Part shown: one piece after another, positions 7,740 through 14,690 of the stretch | Layout: each line of letters begins with the position of its first letter | Numbering within the stretch: the first letter of the stretch is position 1 | Source: Firmicutes bacterium CAG:124 | GTDB taxonomy: Bacteria > Bacillota > Clostridia > Oscillospirales > Oscillospiraceae | Assembly: GCA_000432135.1 (NCBI GenBank) | Contig: HF990556.1 | Location: 39,579 to 59,417, forward strand | DNA length: 19,839 nt | Direction of reading: 5' to 3' | Notes under the pieces: generated by a model | The model's input: only the letters and a program-made list of their open reading frames with translations | The model's database searches: none | Told to the model about the DNA's origin: nothing | Translations under genes and position numbers: made by a program

Positions 7740-7905
7740 CTAGGGTGTATCTGAAAACTCATGATGTGACCGGCAGCGAGGGATTTTTGCGTTGCGCAAG
7801 ACATTTTTTCGCAGGAATACTGACGTATTTCAAGGAAAAATGACGCGGCGCACCGCAAAAAGGCCCGCTGTCCGGGTGCGTTGGGAGTTTTCAGATACAC
7901 CCTAG
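7740..7905. mobile_element. MITE-like hairpin element with 21-bp terminal inverted repeats
   Basis: The ends are perfect 21-bp inverted repeats (7740-7760 and 7885-7905), each reading inward CTAGGGTGTATCTGAAAAC and so on. The inner arms are also imperfectly complementary: TTTTTGCG and CGCAAAAA, CATTTTT and AAAAATG, and AATAC and GTATT flank the centre. The whole 166 bp can therefore fold into one hairpin. No real protein is encoded. The outermost CTAG could be a YTAR-type target duplication, as made by some IS5-family elements, or part of the repeat itself. It is probably a non-autonomous transposable element mobilised in trans. It sits in the gap between convergent operons, where insertion is harmless. 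No second copy is in the window. Confidence 0.75.
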
Positions 7906-7988
7906 TTTACCGCAGATAGTCCAACGCAGCTACTCACAAATTCGGAGTACCGTAACAGGCGGCGCGTACCTTATTGCCCGTAGGGTGA

Positions 7989-8054
7989 TTTGGTGTGTTC
8001 GTAACAACCGAAAATCAGGTACTTGCCTGAACTGTACCCGCAGAACGCACCAAA
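7989..8054. repeat. Inverted repeat in the convergent intergenic gap
   Basis: TTTGGTGTGTTC (7989-8000) pairs with GAACGCACCAAA (8043-8054) with a single wobble, enclosing 42 bases. CGTAAC occurs on each side of it (8000-8005 and 8056-8061) and again at 7690 and 7951. No gene or transposase accompanies it. It may be a remnant repeat element. The rest of the 7654-8141 gap, outside this, the MITE-like element and the 8079-8112 hairpin, shows nothing I can name. Confidence 0.45.
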
Positions 8055-8078
8055 CCGTAACCCAGCGCCCCTTTTCTC

Positions 8079-8112
8079 CCCCATCTTTTCCGGCAAGGCG
8101 GAAAAGATGGGG
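8079..8112. repeat. Strong 14-bp hairpin downstream of the isomerase gene
   Basis: CCCCATCTTTTCCG (8079-8092) and CGGAAAAGATGGGG (8099-8112) form a perfect stem with a 6-base loop. It lies about 30 nt after the isomerase stop on the minus strand. No T-run follows in that direction, so it may be a transcript 3'-end stabiliser, a Rho-independent terminator lacking a good U-tract, or a repeat element. Confidence 0.5.
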
Positions 8113-8141
8113 CCGCCGGAGGCTTGACTACTTCCGGGTTC

Positions 8142-9620
8142 TTACGCGAACGGGTTCTCCGTGGGGTACGGCAGGGACTTCGGCTGGTTGTAGGCGATGT
8201 CGCCCACGCCGAGGAACTTGAAGACCTCGAACAGGAGCTTGCCATAGTGACCGAAGGCGACCGCGCCGTGGTGCGGGTAGCGCTTCTGGACGAGGACGTG
8301 GCGATAGAATCTCCCCATCTCCGGGATGGCGAAGATGCCGATGCCACCGAAGCTGCCCGTATGTACCGGCAGAATTTCACCCTCTGCAATGTAACTGCGA
8401 AGCACACCGTCGGAATCGCACTGCAGGCGGTAGAACGTGATCTGGCTTGCTGCAAGATCGGCCTCGAGCGTGCCGCGCGTGAAGTCGGGCTCGGAGCCTG
8501 CCGGTTCGAGCAGACGGTGCTGGATGAGCTGATACTTGACCGCACGGTCGGCGCAGAGCTTGCAGGACGGCGTGTTGCCGCAGTGGAAGCCCATGAAGGT
8601 ATCAGTCAGCGTATAGTCAAACTTGCCCTTGATTTCAGCTTCATACAGGCTGGCCGGGACAGAGTTATTGATGTCCAGCAGCGTCACGGCATCGTACGAA
8701 ATGCACGCACCGATGTACTCCGACAGCGCGCCGTAGATATCGACCTCGCAGGCCACGGGAATGCCGCGGGAGGCAAGGCGGGAGTTCACATAGCACGGCT
8801 CGAAGCCGAACTGCTCCGGGAACGCGGGCCAGCACTTGTCGGCGAAGGCGACGTATTTGCGCGCGCCCTTGTGGCCTTCTGCCCAGTCCAGAAGCGTCAG
8901 CTCAAACTGCGCCATGCGTTCGAGCATATCGGCGTAGTATTTGCCCTCGCCCATCTCCTTCTTCATATCCTCACAAACGGAGGGAATACGCGCATCGCCC
9001 GCGTGGGTCTTGTAGGAGACGAGCAGGTCGAGTTCGGAGTTTTCCTCGATCTCCACGCCGAGCTCATACAGGCCCTTGATGGGCGCGTTGCAGGCGAAGA
9101 AGTCCTGCGGACGCGGGCCGAAGGTGATGATCTTCAGATTCTTCACGCCGATAACGGCACGGGCAATGGGAATGAAGTCCGCAATCATCTTTGCAATGTC
9201 TTCGGCGGTGCCGACCGGGTATTCGGGGATGTAGCCCTTGAGGTGCCGCATGCCGAGGTTGTACGAGCAGTTCAGCATGCCGCAGTAGGCGTCGCCGCGG
9301 CCGTTGATGAGGTCGCCGTCGCCCTCGGCGGCAGCCACGAACATACACGGGCCGTCAAAATATCTGGCAATGAGCGTTTCCGGCGTCTCCGGGCCGAAGT
9401 TGCCGAGGAAGACGACAAGGGCGTTGCAGCCTGCCGCGTTGACGTCGGCGACAGCCTTGCGCATATCGGCTTCATTTTCGACAGTGACGGGACATTCGTA
9501 CACGCCGCCCTCACAGGCCTTGGCGATATTCGCGCGGCGCATTTCGGAGAGCGTTCTGGGGAAGCAGTCGCGGGAGACGGCGATGAGGCCGAGCTTGACA
9601 TTGGGGATGTTTTCAAACAT
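8142..9620 (-). CDS. L-fucose/L-arabinose isomerase-family protein
   Basis: This 492-residue protein belongs to the fucose isomerase fold family, which interconverts aldoses and ketoses using Mn2+. Likely metal and catalytic residues by analogy with FucI are E292 (in ACEVDIYGAL), D316 (in LLDINN) and H346 (in GFHCGN). This assignment is inferred, not aligned. It is shorter than E. coli FucI (about 590), like the generic family members found in Clostridia. The ATG at 9620 is chosen because AAGGAGG (9636-9630) is ideally placed and overlaps the stop of the DUF4867 gene. An open frame further upstream (to 9845) lies inside that gene. As the last gene of the kinase-DUF4867-isomerase operon it probably makes the ketose substrate for the kinase. 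True substrates may be D-arabinose, L-fucose-like or less common sugars. Confidence 0.88.
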   Translation of the reverse strand: MFENIPNVKLGLIAVSRDCFPRTLSEMRRANIAKACEGGVYECPVTVENEADMRKAVADVNAAGCNALVVFLGNFGPETPETLIARYFDGPCMFVAAAEGDGDLINGRGDAYCGMLNCSYNLGMRHLKGYIPEYPVGTAEDIAKMIADFIPIARAVIGVKNLKIITFGPRPQDFFACNAPIKGLYELGVEIEENSELDLLVSYKTHAGDARIPSVCEDMKKEMGEGKYYADMLERMAQFELTLLDWAEGHKGARKYVAFADKCWPAFPEQFGFEPCYVNSRLASRGIPVACEVDIYGALSEYIGACISYDAVTLLDINNSVPASLYEAEIKGKFDYTLTDTFMGFHCGNTPSCKLCADRAVKYQLIQHRLLEPAGSEPDFTRGTLEADLAASQITFYRLQCDSDGVLRSYIAEGEILPVHTGSFGGIGIFAIPEMGRFYRHVLVQKRYPHHGAVAFGHYGKLLFEVFKFLGVGDIAYNQPKSLPYPTENPFA

Positions 9621-9629
9621 GATACAGTT

Positions 9630-9636
9630 CCTCCTT
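9630..9636 (-). promoter_or_regulatory. Ribosome binding site of the isomerase gene overlapping the upstream stop
   Basis: AAGGAGG on the minus strand shares its first two bases with the TAA stop of the DUF4867 gene (9637-9635) and lies 9 nt before the isomerase ATG. A ribosome ending DUF4867 synthesis would sit on this site, so the two proteins are probably translationally coupled. The site decides the isomerase start. Confidence 0.8.
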
Positions 9637-10264
9637 AGTTTTCGGTAATATCGATATTCTTGCCGGTCAGGCCGATGTGCGCGCCGGTTTTTGCTTCGCT
9701 GGAGTCCGGATGGGCCAGCAGCCACTTGTTGCGGGCGGTCATCCATGTATCTTCTTCTCTCTGTGGCTCGAAGACAGGCTTCTCCGTGTTCGTATCCTTC
9801 GGCAGGACGACGGCAACGCGGAAGCCGGTCTTCTCCGTCTGACACGGCGCGTAGTGGAGCGTCGTGCCGTAGACCTCGACCGCCGCGCCCGCCGGGACGC
9901 GGAAGGCTTTGACCTTCGCGGTGTCAAGCCTGCCGTCCTCGATCTCGTCTTCCTTTGCCAGCAGCAGCACGAAATCCGTCTCGCCGGCGTTGACCTCGCT
10001 GTCGCGATGATATTCGAGGCAGTTCAGCTTTGTGTTGTAGCCCCAGCACATCCCGATCTGGATGGGCATCCCGCCGTAGGCTCGATTCTGCATGGCATCA
10101 AAGATGCCGCTTTCCTCCAATGCGGGAATCGACGGCTCATAGGCCGTGCCGCTCTCCGGCATGGGGACAGTCTTCATCGCCGCGATCAGCGCAGCCGTGT
10201 CAAAGCCGGTCAGAACCTTGCCGTAGGGCTTGAATGCAGGGTCGGAAACAGAGTAAATTTTCAT
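9635..10264 (-). CDS. DUF4867 family protein, cupin-like
   Basis: This 209-residue protein matches the DUF4867 family, as I recall it from Firmicutes sugar loci. Its function is unknown. The core looks like a cupin barrel: EYHRDSE supplies H86 and E90, and VPAGAAVEVYGTTLHYAPC carries the second motif with H137, a plausible metal site. Such small cupins can be sugar mutarotases, isomerases or lyases, but no reaction can be assigned. AGGAGG lies just before the ATG at 10264. The gene sits between the FGGY kinase and the isomerase on the same strand. The isomerase ribosome binding site overlaps its stop, so it is translated with the isomerase and probably acts on the same sugar. Two TGTAGGGGC hairpins lie between it and the kinase. 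Confidence 0.82.
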   Translation of the reverse strand: MKIYSVSDPAFKPYGKVLTGFDTAALIAAMKTVPMPESGTAYEPSIPALEESGIFDAMQNRAYGGMPIQIGMCWGYNTKLNCLEYHRDSEVNAGETDFVLLLAKEDEIEDGRLDTAKVKAFRVPAGAAVEVYGTTLHYAPCQTEKTGFRVAVVLPKDTNTEKPVFEPQREEDTWMTARNKWLLAHPDSSEAKTGAHIGLTGKNIDITEN

Positions 10265-10292
10265 AATTCCTCCTGTTATAGAAAATCACAAC

Positions 10293-10396
10293 TGTAGGGG
10301 CCGACGACTCTGTCGGCCCTGAAAATATTGCGAATTTTCCATAGTTTTCTGTAAAAGCAGTGCATTCTGCGGGCGGACAGAGTCGTCCGCCCCTGC
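10293..10396. repeat. Inverted pair of TGTAGGGGC hairpin repeats between kinase and DUF4867 genes
   Basis: The first unit has stem GGGCCGAC (10298-10305), loop GACTCT and stem GTCGGCCC (10312-10319), preceded by TGTAG. The second unit, on the opposite strand, has GGGCGGAC (10371-10378), AGAGTC and GTCCGCCC (10385-10392), followed by CTGCA. The two face each other across about 50 AT-rich bases, so the whole may be one composite element. A small hairpin, TGCACG-GAA-CGTGCA (10394-10408), adjoins it. The pair lies inside the kinase-DUF4867-isomerase transcript and may attenuate or partition its expression. Two further copies are at the right end of the window. Confidence 0.75.
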
Positions 10397-10415
10397 ACGG
10401 AACGTGCAGATTGAC

Positions 10416-11891
10416 TTACACCGTTACAGCGAAGAACTCCTTCAGCGCGGGATAGAGCTTTTTGAAGCTCTGGTAGCGGGCTTCGTATTTTGCCGTCAGC
10501 GCCGCGTCCGGCTCGGTCGTGGACGCGGTCTCGACGAGCTTGTCCGCCGCTTCCTGCACAGATTTAAACTTCCCACAGCCGACCATGGCAAGCATCGCCG
10601 CGCCGTAGCCCGGCCCCTGCTCGGTCTTGACCATATCGAGGGGGATGCCGAGGACGTTGGCGAAGATCTTGCGCCACAGGGAGCTTTTTGCGCCGCCTCC
10701 GCAGATGTTCGAGCGCGGGATCTCGATGCCAAGCGATTTTGCAACCTCAAACGAGTCGCGGATGGCGAATGCCACGCCCTCTAAAACCGCCTGCACCATG
10801 TCGGACCGGCTGGTGTCCATCGTCATGCCCGTGAACGTACCGCGGGCGTTCGTGTCGTTGATGGGGCTGCGCTCGCCCATGAGATACGGCAGGAAATAAA
10901 CGTGGTTTTCGCCGAGCTTTTCGTCGGTGATATCCGCCTGTTCGCCCGAAAAGTCGGACGTTTTCAGGATTTCCTCGCACAGCCACTTGTTGCAGCTGGC
11001 AGCAGAGAGCATACAGCCCATCAGATGATAGCCGCCGTCTGCGTGCGCAAAGGCATGAAGCGCATTGTTCGGGTCGACGCCAAATTTGTCGGACGAAATG
11101 AAGATCGTGCCGGACGTGCCGAGCGAGAGATTGCACCCGCCTGCGCCGACCGTACCCGTGCCGACCGCCGCCGCAGCGTTGTCGCCTGCACCGGCCACGA
11201 CCTTGACCGTCTCAGGCAGCCCCAGCGTCTGCGCCGCTTCCTTCGTGAGCCGGCCCACGACCGCAAAGCTTTCAAACAGCTTCGGCATCTGGCGTTCGGA
11301 AACGCCGCAAATCTCCAGCATTTCCTGCGACCAGCGCTTGTGCTGCACGTCGAGCAGCAGCATACCGGAAGCGTCGGAATAATCGCAGGCATGAACGCCG
11401 GTGAGCTTGTACGTCAGATAGTCCTTCGGGAGCATGATCTTTGCGATTTTTTTGAAGTTTTCCGGCTCGTTTTCGCGCATCCAGAGGAGCTTCGGCGCCG
11501 TAAAGCCCGCAAAAGCGATGTTTGCCGTCAGCTCTGACAGCCTGTCCTTGCCGACGACGTTGTTGAGATACTCCACCTCTTTGAACGTTCTGCCGTCGTT
11601 CCAGAGAATGGCCGGGCGGATGACGTGATCGTGTTCATCCAGCGCGACAAGCCCGTGCATCTGCCCGCCGGAGCCGATGCCCGCGACGTCATTCGCATCA
11701 AAGCCGCGCAGCAGCTCCGGAACGCCGGTCACGACCGCGTCCCACCACTCCTCCGGCCTCTGCTCTGCCCAGCCGGGGTGCGGGAAGCTGAGGGGATATT
11801 CCTTTGTGACTTCGTTTTGGATCGTACCGTCCTCCCCGACAAGCAGCAGCTTGCAGGCAGACGTGCCGAGATCAATGCCGATAAATAACAT
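10416..11891 (-). CDS. xylB: FGGY-family carbohydrate kinase, xylulokinase type
   Basis: This 491-residue sugar kinase of the FGGY/actin-like ATPase superfamily has the typical xylulokinase length. The N-terminal phosphate loop is GIDLGTSACK (5-14). The xylulokinase-type sugar motif GQMHG is at 76-80. The catalytic aspartate is D237 in AGAGDNAAAA, LSLGTSG (255-261) is the second phosphate loop, and CGGGAKSSLW (397-406) is the adenosine motif. It would phosphorylate D-xylulose, or a related ketose, to the 5-phosphate for transketolase. I chose the ATG at 11891. AAGGAG is 13 nt upstream, rather far, so a GTG at 11900 cannot be excluded, but its spacing would be too short. A promoter precedes it. 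Family members act on xylulose, ribulose, fuculose or apulose, so xylB is the best but not the only name. Confidence 0.88.
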   Translation of the reverse strand: MLFIGIDLGTSACKLLLVGEDGTIQNEVTKEYPLSFPHPGWAEQRPEEWWDAVVTGVPELLRGFDANDVAGIGSGGQMHGLVALDEHDHVIRPAILWNDGRTFKEVEYLNNVVGKDRLSELTANIAFAGFTAPKLLWMRENEPENFKKIAKIMLPKDYLTYKLTGVHACDYSDASGMLLLDVQHKRWSQEMLEICGVSERQMPKLFESFAVVGRLTKEAAQTLGLPETVKVVAGAGDNAAAAVGTGTVGAGGCNLSLGTSGTIFISSDKFGVDPNNALHAFAHADGGYHLMGCMLSAASCNKWLCEEILKTSDFSGEQADITDEKLGENHVYFLPYLMGERSPINDTNARGTFTGMTMDTSRSDMVQAVLEGVAFAIRDSFEVAKSLGIEIPRSNICGGGAKSSLWRKIFANVLGIPLDMVKTEQGPGYGAAMLAMVGCGKFKSVQEAADKLVETASTTEPDAALTAKYEARYQSFKKLYPALKEFFAVTV

Positions 11892-11938
11892 AGACTGCAC
11901 ACGGCTCCTTTCCCAGTCATGAAGGTTCTGATAGTTTG

Positions 11939-11967
11939 ATTTTATACTAGTTTTTTGCAAAATTCAA
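11939..11967 (-). promoter_or_regulatory. Promoter of the kinase-DUF4867-isomerase operon
   Basis: On the minus strand -35 TTGAAT (11967-11962) and -10 TAAAAT (11944-11939) are spaced by 17 bp. An alternative TATAAA (11946-11941) overlaps the -10 box. Transcription would start near 11932, about 40 nt before the kinase ATG. No operator was recognised beside it. Confidence 0.6.
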
Positions 11968-12023
11968 TCTCATTTTTCGGGGATGGGGAACACGGGCGCA
12001 CCCAAACGCCTTCCCCGCATAGC

Positions 12024-12079
12024 TTCATAAAATCTTAAGGCGTTTCCCGCTTGTTTGTTCATAGGATTTTGGATATGAT
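12024..12079 (+). promoter_or_regulatory. Promoter and possible autoregulatory repeats of the two-component operon
   Basis: The boxes TTGTTT (12051-12056) and TATGAT (12074-12079) are separated by 17 bp and lie about 36 nt before the response-regulator ATG. Two similar 16-base sites, TTCATAAAATCTTAAG (12024) and TTCATAGGATTTTGGA (12058), differ only by transitions and are 34 bp apart. The second overlaps the promoter spacer. OmpR-type regulators usually bind direct repeats, so autoregulation is plausible but inferred. Confidence 0.55.
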
Positions 12080-12114
12080 GATAGCACAGAGAAGAAAACG
12101 GAGGGAAATCTGTT

Positions 12115-12810
12115 ATGCAGCATATTCTGGTCTGCGACGATGAGAAGGATATCGTCGCGGCTTTGAAAATTTATCTAGAATCCGACGGCTACTGCGTCCA
12201 CACGGCTTACAGCGGCGAGGAAGCGCTGCGGGTCGCGAAGACGGAGCCGGTGCAGCTGGCGCTGATGGATATCATGATGCCCGGCATGGATGGCATTACG
12301 GCCATGGCGAAGCTGCGCGAGTTCACCAATATTCCCGTGATTTTGCTCACGGCAAAATCCGAGGATTCGGACAAAATTCTGGGCCTCAGTGTGGGCGCGG
12401 ACGATTATATCACAAAGCCCTTTAACCCCGTGGAGGTGCTGGCGCGAGTCAAATCGCAGCTGCGAAGGTTCCTGCAGCTGGGCGCGGCGGTCAAAGCGCC
12501 GTCGGAGCTGACGGTCGGCGGCATTGCACTCGACCACGATGCCAAGCGCGTCACGCTCGACGGTGAGGAGATCGCGCTCACGCCGAAGGAATATGACATC
12601 CTGTATTATCTCATGCAGCACCCCGGTAAGGTCTTCACGCCTGCGGAACTCTACAGCGCCGTATGGAACGAAGCGCCGGTCGCCATTGACAATACAGTGG
12701 CGGTACACATCCGCCATCTGCGGGAAAAGCTGGAGATCAACCCGTCCGAGCCGCGGTATTTAAAGGTCGTCTGGGGCAAGGGCTACAAGCTGGAAGGAGA
12801 CAGATCATGA
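12115..12810 (+). CDS. OmpR/PhoB-family response regulator, VanR-like
   Basis: This 231-residue regulator has a receiver domain (1 to about 120) and a C-terminal winged helix (about 130-228). Receiver residues are intact: D8-D9 acidic pair, phosphoacceptor D52 in LALMDIMMPGMDG, T79 and K101 in ITKPF. The winged-helix motif LTPKEYDILYYL and the terminal VVWGKGYKLE mark the OmpR family, and the overall sequence is of the VanR type common in Clostridia. GGAGGG lies upstream of the ATG. Its stop overlaps the kinase start as ATGA, so kinase and regulator are produced together. It likely activates its own operon, including the polysaccharide deacetylase. The stimulus is unknown. Vancomycin resistance should not be inferred, because no vanHAX genes are nearby. 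Confidence 0.95.
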   Translation: MQHILVCDDEKDIVAALKIYLESDGYCVHTAYSGEEALRVAKTEPVQLALMDIMMPGMDGITAMAKLREFTNIPVILLTAKSEDSDKILGLSVGADDYITKPFNPVEVLARVKSQLRRFLQLGAAVKAPSELTVGGIALDHDAKRVTLDGEEIALTPKEYDILYYLMQHPGKVFTPAELYSAVWNEAPVAIDNTVAVHIRHLREKLEINPSEPRYLKVVWGKGYKLEGDRS

Positions 12811-14690
12811 AACAGCTATACGGAAAGCTCTGGGTCAAGTGTACGGCCATCGCGCTGCTGATCGTGTTTGCGGTATTATTGGCAGCCTCGGCATTGGGCA
12901 TCGCGTATCTGATCAATTATGGCGCCTACGCGGACGGCGGTGAGCAGGTGCGCCAGATAGCGGAAAATAATCTATTACAGCAGACGAACGGCGACGGCTG
13001 GGCGGCGCTGCACGCCTGGGCCGAGGACGATACGGTCTCGCGCAATCTTCTCCGTGATCGCTATGACCCGCTCACCTCCAACATCTACTTCAAACTCACG
13101 GACAAAGCCACCGGCGAGATCCTGTTCAGCACCGGCGCACTGAATAAAGACGATTATTCCGGCAAGGCTTCCGCCTATTACCAGCAGGACATGAGCACTT
13201 CGCTGAGCGACGGCAGCGACGTCACAGTGGTCTATCAGGCGTATCTCAAAAGCCCGCTTGCTCCGCGCGATTCCGCGCTGTACGTTATGACATGGGTTGA
13301 GCGGCTGATCAGCGCACGGTATCTGCTGATCGTGCTGACCATTCTGCTTCTTGCAGTCTGCCTGTTCCTGTTTATCTTCCTGCTGTGCGCCATGGGGCAC
13401 AAGGAGGGCGTGGACGGCATTTACCAGTGCTGGCTCAATAAAATTCCGCTCGATCTGTTTCTCGCGCTGCTTGCCCTGCTGTTCTTCGCGTGGGCATCCT
13501 TCCTTGGTAATATCTGGTATATTGATTTCTGGTATTATATTCTTCTCGCATTCGGCACTGCGGCTCTGGCGCTGACGCTCCTTCTGAGCGTTGCAGGCCG
13601 GGCAAAAGCACCAGGATTCTTTAAAAACACGCTGATCTACAAGGTTTTTGCGTGGATCTTTCGGGGACTGGGCCGCATTCCGATGGTCTGGCGGACGGCG
13701 CTCGTCTGGGGCGCACTGTGCCTTGCGGAGCTGTTCTTCACGTTCATGCTTGGGTGGAATGAGGAGCAGTATGCAGTTTTGTGGCTGCTCTCGCGCGGAG
13801 TGTTGACCATTGTGATCTTATATCTGGCCTCCAGTCTGAGGCTTTTGCAGAAGGAAGGACAGGCCATTGCCGACGGCCAGACCGATTACAAGGGCAAGCC
13901 CATCCCCCGCTGGCTGCCTGCACTTAAAAAGCACGAAGAGAATCTGCAAAGCATCCAGTCTGGCATCCAGAAGGCCGTCGATGAGCAGACGCGGGCCGAG
14001 CGCATGAAAACGGAGCTCATCACAAACGTCTCCCACGATATCAAAACGCCGCTGACGTCCATCGTCAACTATGTCGATCTGCTCGAAAAAGAGGATATTC
14101 AGCCGGAAAAAGCGAAGGAATATGTAGACGTTTTAAACCGGCAGTCCGCCCGGCTCAAGAAGCTGACAGAGGATCTGGTCGAAGCGTCAAAGGCGTCCTC
14201 CGGCAGTCTTCCGGTGCATCTGGCGCCGACGGACGTGAACGTGCTGCTGAGCCAGCTGGCGGGCGATTACATGGAGAAGCTGGAAGGCGCACAGCTGGAG
14301 CCGATCTTCCGCCCCGCGCCGTCCCAGCCGGTCATTCAGGCCGACGGACAGCTGCTGTCCCGCGTGCTGGGCAATCTGTTCTCGAATATCTGCAAATATG
14401 CCATGCCCGGCACACGCGTGTATTTTGAAAGCGCTGCGGATGAGAACACCGTCTCGCTCACGTTCAAGAATATCTCGAAATACGAGCTGAACATCCCGGC
14501 AGAGGAGCTCATGGCCCGCTTCGTGCGCGGCGACCGCTCGCGCCATACAGAGGGCAGCGGTCTGGGATTGTCCATCGCGCAGAGCCTGACCGAGCTGCAG
14601 GGCGGCACGTTCCGCCTTGAGATCGACGGCGATCTGTTCAAGGCTGTCGTGACCTTCCCGCGTGAGCAAACGGAGCTGGTTCAGGCATGA
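12807..14690 (+). CDS. Multi-span membrane histidine kinase, VanS-like catalytic core
   Basis: This 627-residue sensor kinase is the partner of the preceding response regulator. One N-terminal span (about 13-36) is followed by a predicted outside domain (about 37-168). Five further hydrophobic segments lie near 171-195, 214-234, 239-263, 296-316 and 321-343. The dimerisation and phosphotransfer domain contains phosphoacceptor H410 in NVSHDIKTPLTS. The ATPase domain shows the N box LGNLFSNICKYA (521-532) and the glycine box GSGLGLSIA (583-591), preceded by RFVRGDRSRHTE. The usual D box (DxGxG) is replaced by FKNISKYELN, as is common in this Firmicutes subgroup. The multi-span sensor half suggests detection of an envelope or membrane signal. 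The gene overlaps both neighbours by ATGA. Confidence 0.93.
   Translation: MKQLYGKLWVKCTAIALLIVFAVLLAASALGIAYLINYGAYADGGEQVRQIAENNLLQQTNGDGWAALHAWAEDDTVSRNLLRDRYDPLTSNIYFKLTDKATGEILFSTGALNKDDYSGKASAYYQQDMSTSLSDGSDVTVVYQAYLKSPLAPRDSALYVMTWVERLISARYLLIVLTILLLAVCLFLFIFLLCAMGHKEGVDGIYQCWLNKIPLDLFLALLALLFFAWASFLGNIWYIDFWYYILLAFGTAALALTLLLSVAGRAKAPGFFKNTLIYKVFAWIFRGLGRIPMVWRTALVWGALCLAELFFTFMLGWNEEQYAVLWLLSRGVLTIVILYLASSLRLLQKEGQAIADGQTDYKGKPIPRWLPALKKHEENLQSIQSGIQKAVDEQTRAERMKTELITNVSHDIKTPLTSIVNYVDLLEKEDIQPEKAKEYVDVLNRQSARLKKLTEDLVEASKASSGSLPVHLAPTDVNVLLSQLAGDYMEKLEGAQLEPIFRPAPSQPVIQADGQLLSRVLGNLFSNICKYAMPGTRVYFESAADENTVSLTFKNISKYELNIPAEELMARFVRGDRSRHTEGSGLGLSIAQSLTELQGGTFRLEIDGDLFKAVVTFPREQTELVQA

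Noticed and set aside
7595..7900. 101-codon minus-strand frame across the MITE-like element
   Set aside because: It spans two structural elements and the bidirectional terminator and lacks a family signature.
8124..9638. 504-codon plus-strand open frame over the isomerase gene
   Set aside because: The minus strand encodes the fucose-isomerase-family protein with an ideal ribosome binding site. The plus frame is Ala/Arg/Val-rich and featureless.
10293..10396. Possible CRISPR array
   Set aside because: Only two units are present, in opposite orientation and each palindromic, with no regular spacers and no cas genes.
12115..14690. Vancomycin resistance locus
   Set aside because: The regulator and kinase are VanR/VanS-like only by family, and no vanH, vanA/B or vanX gene is present.
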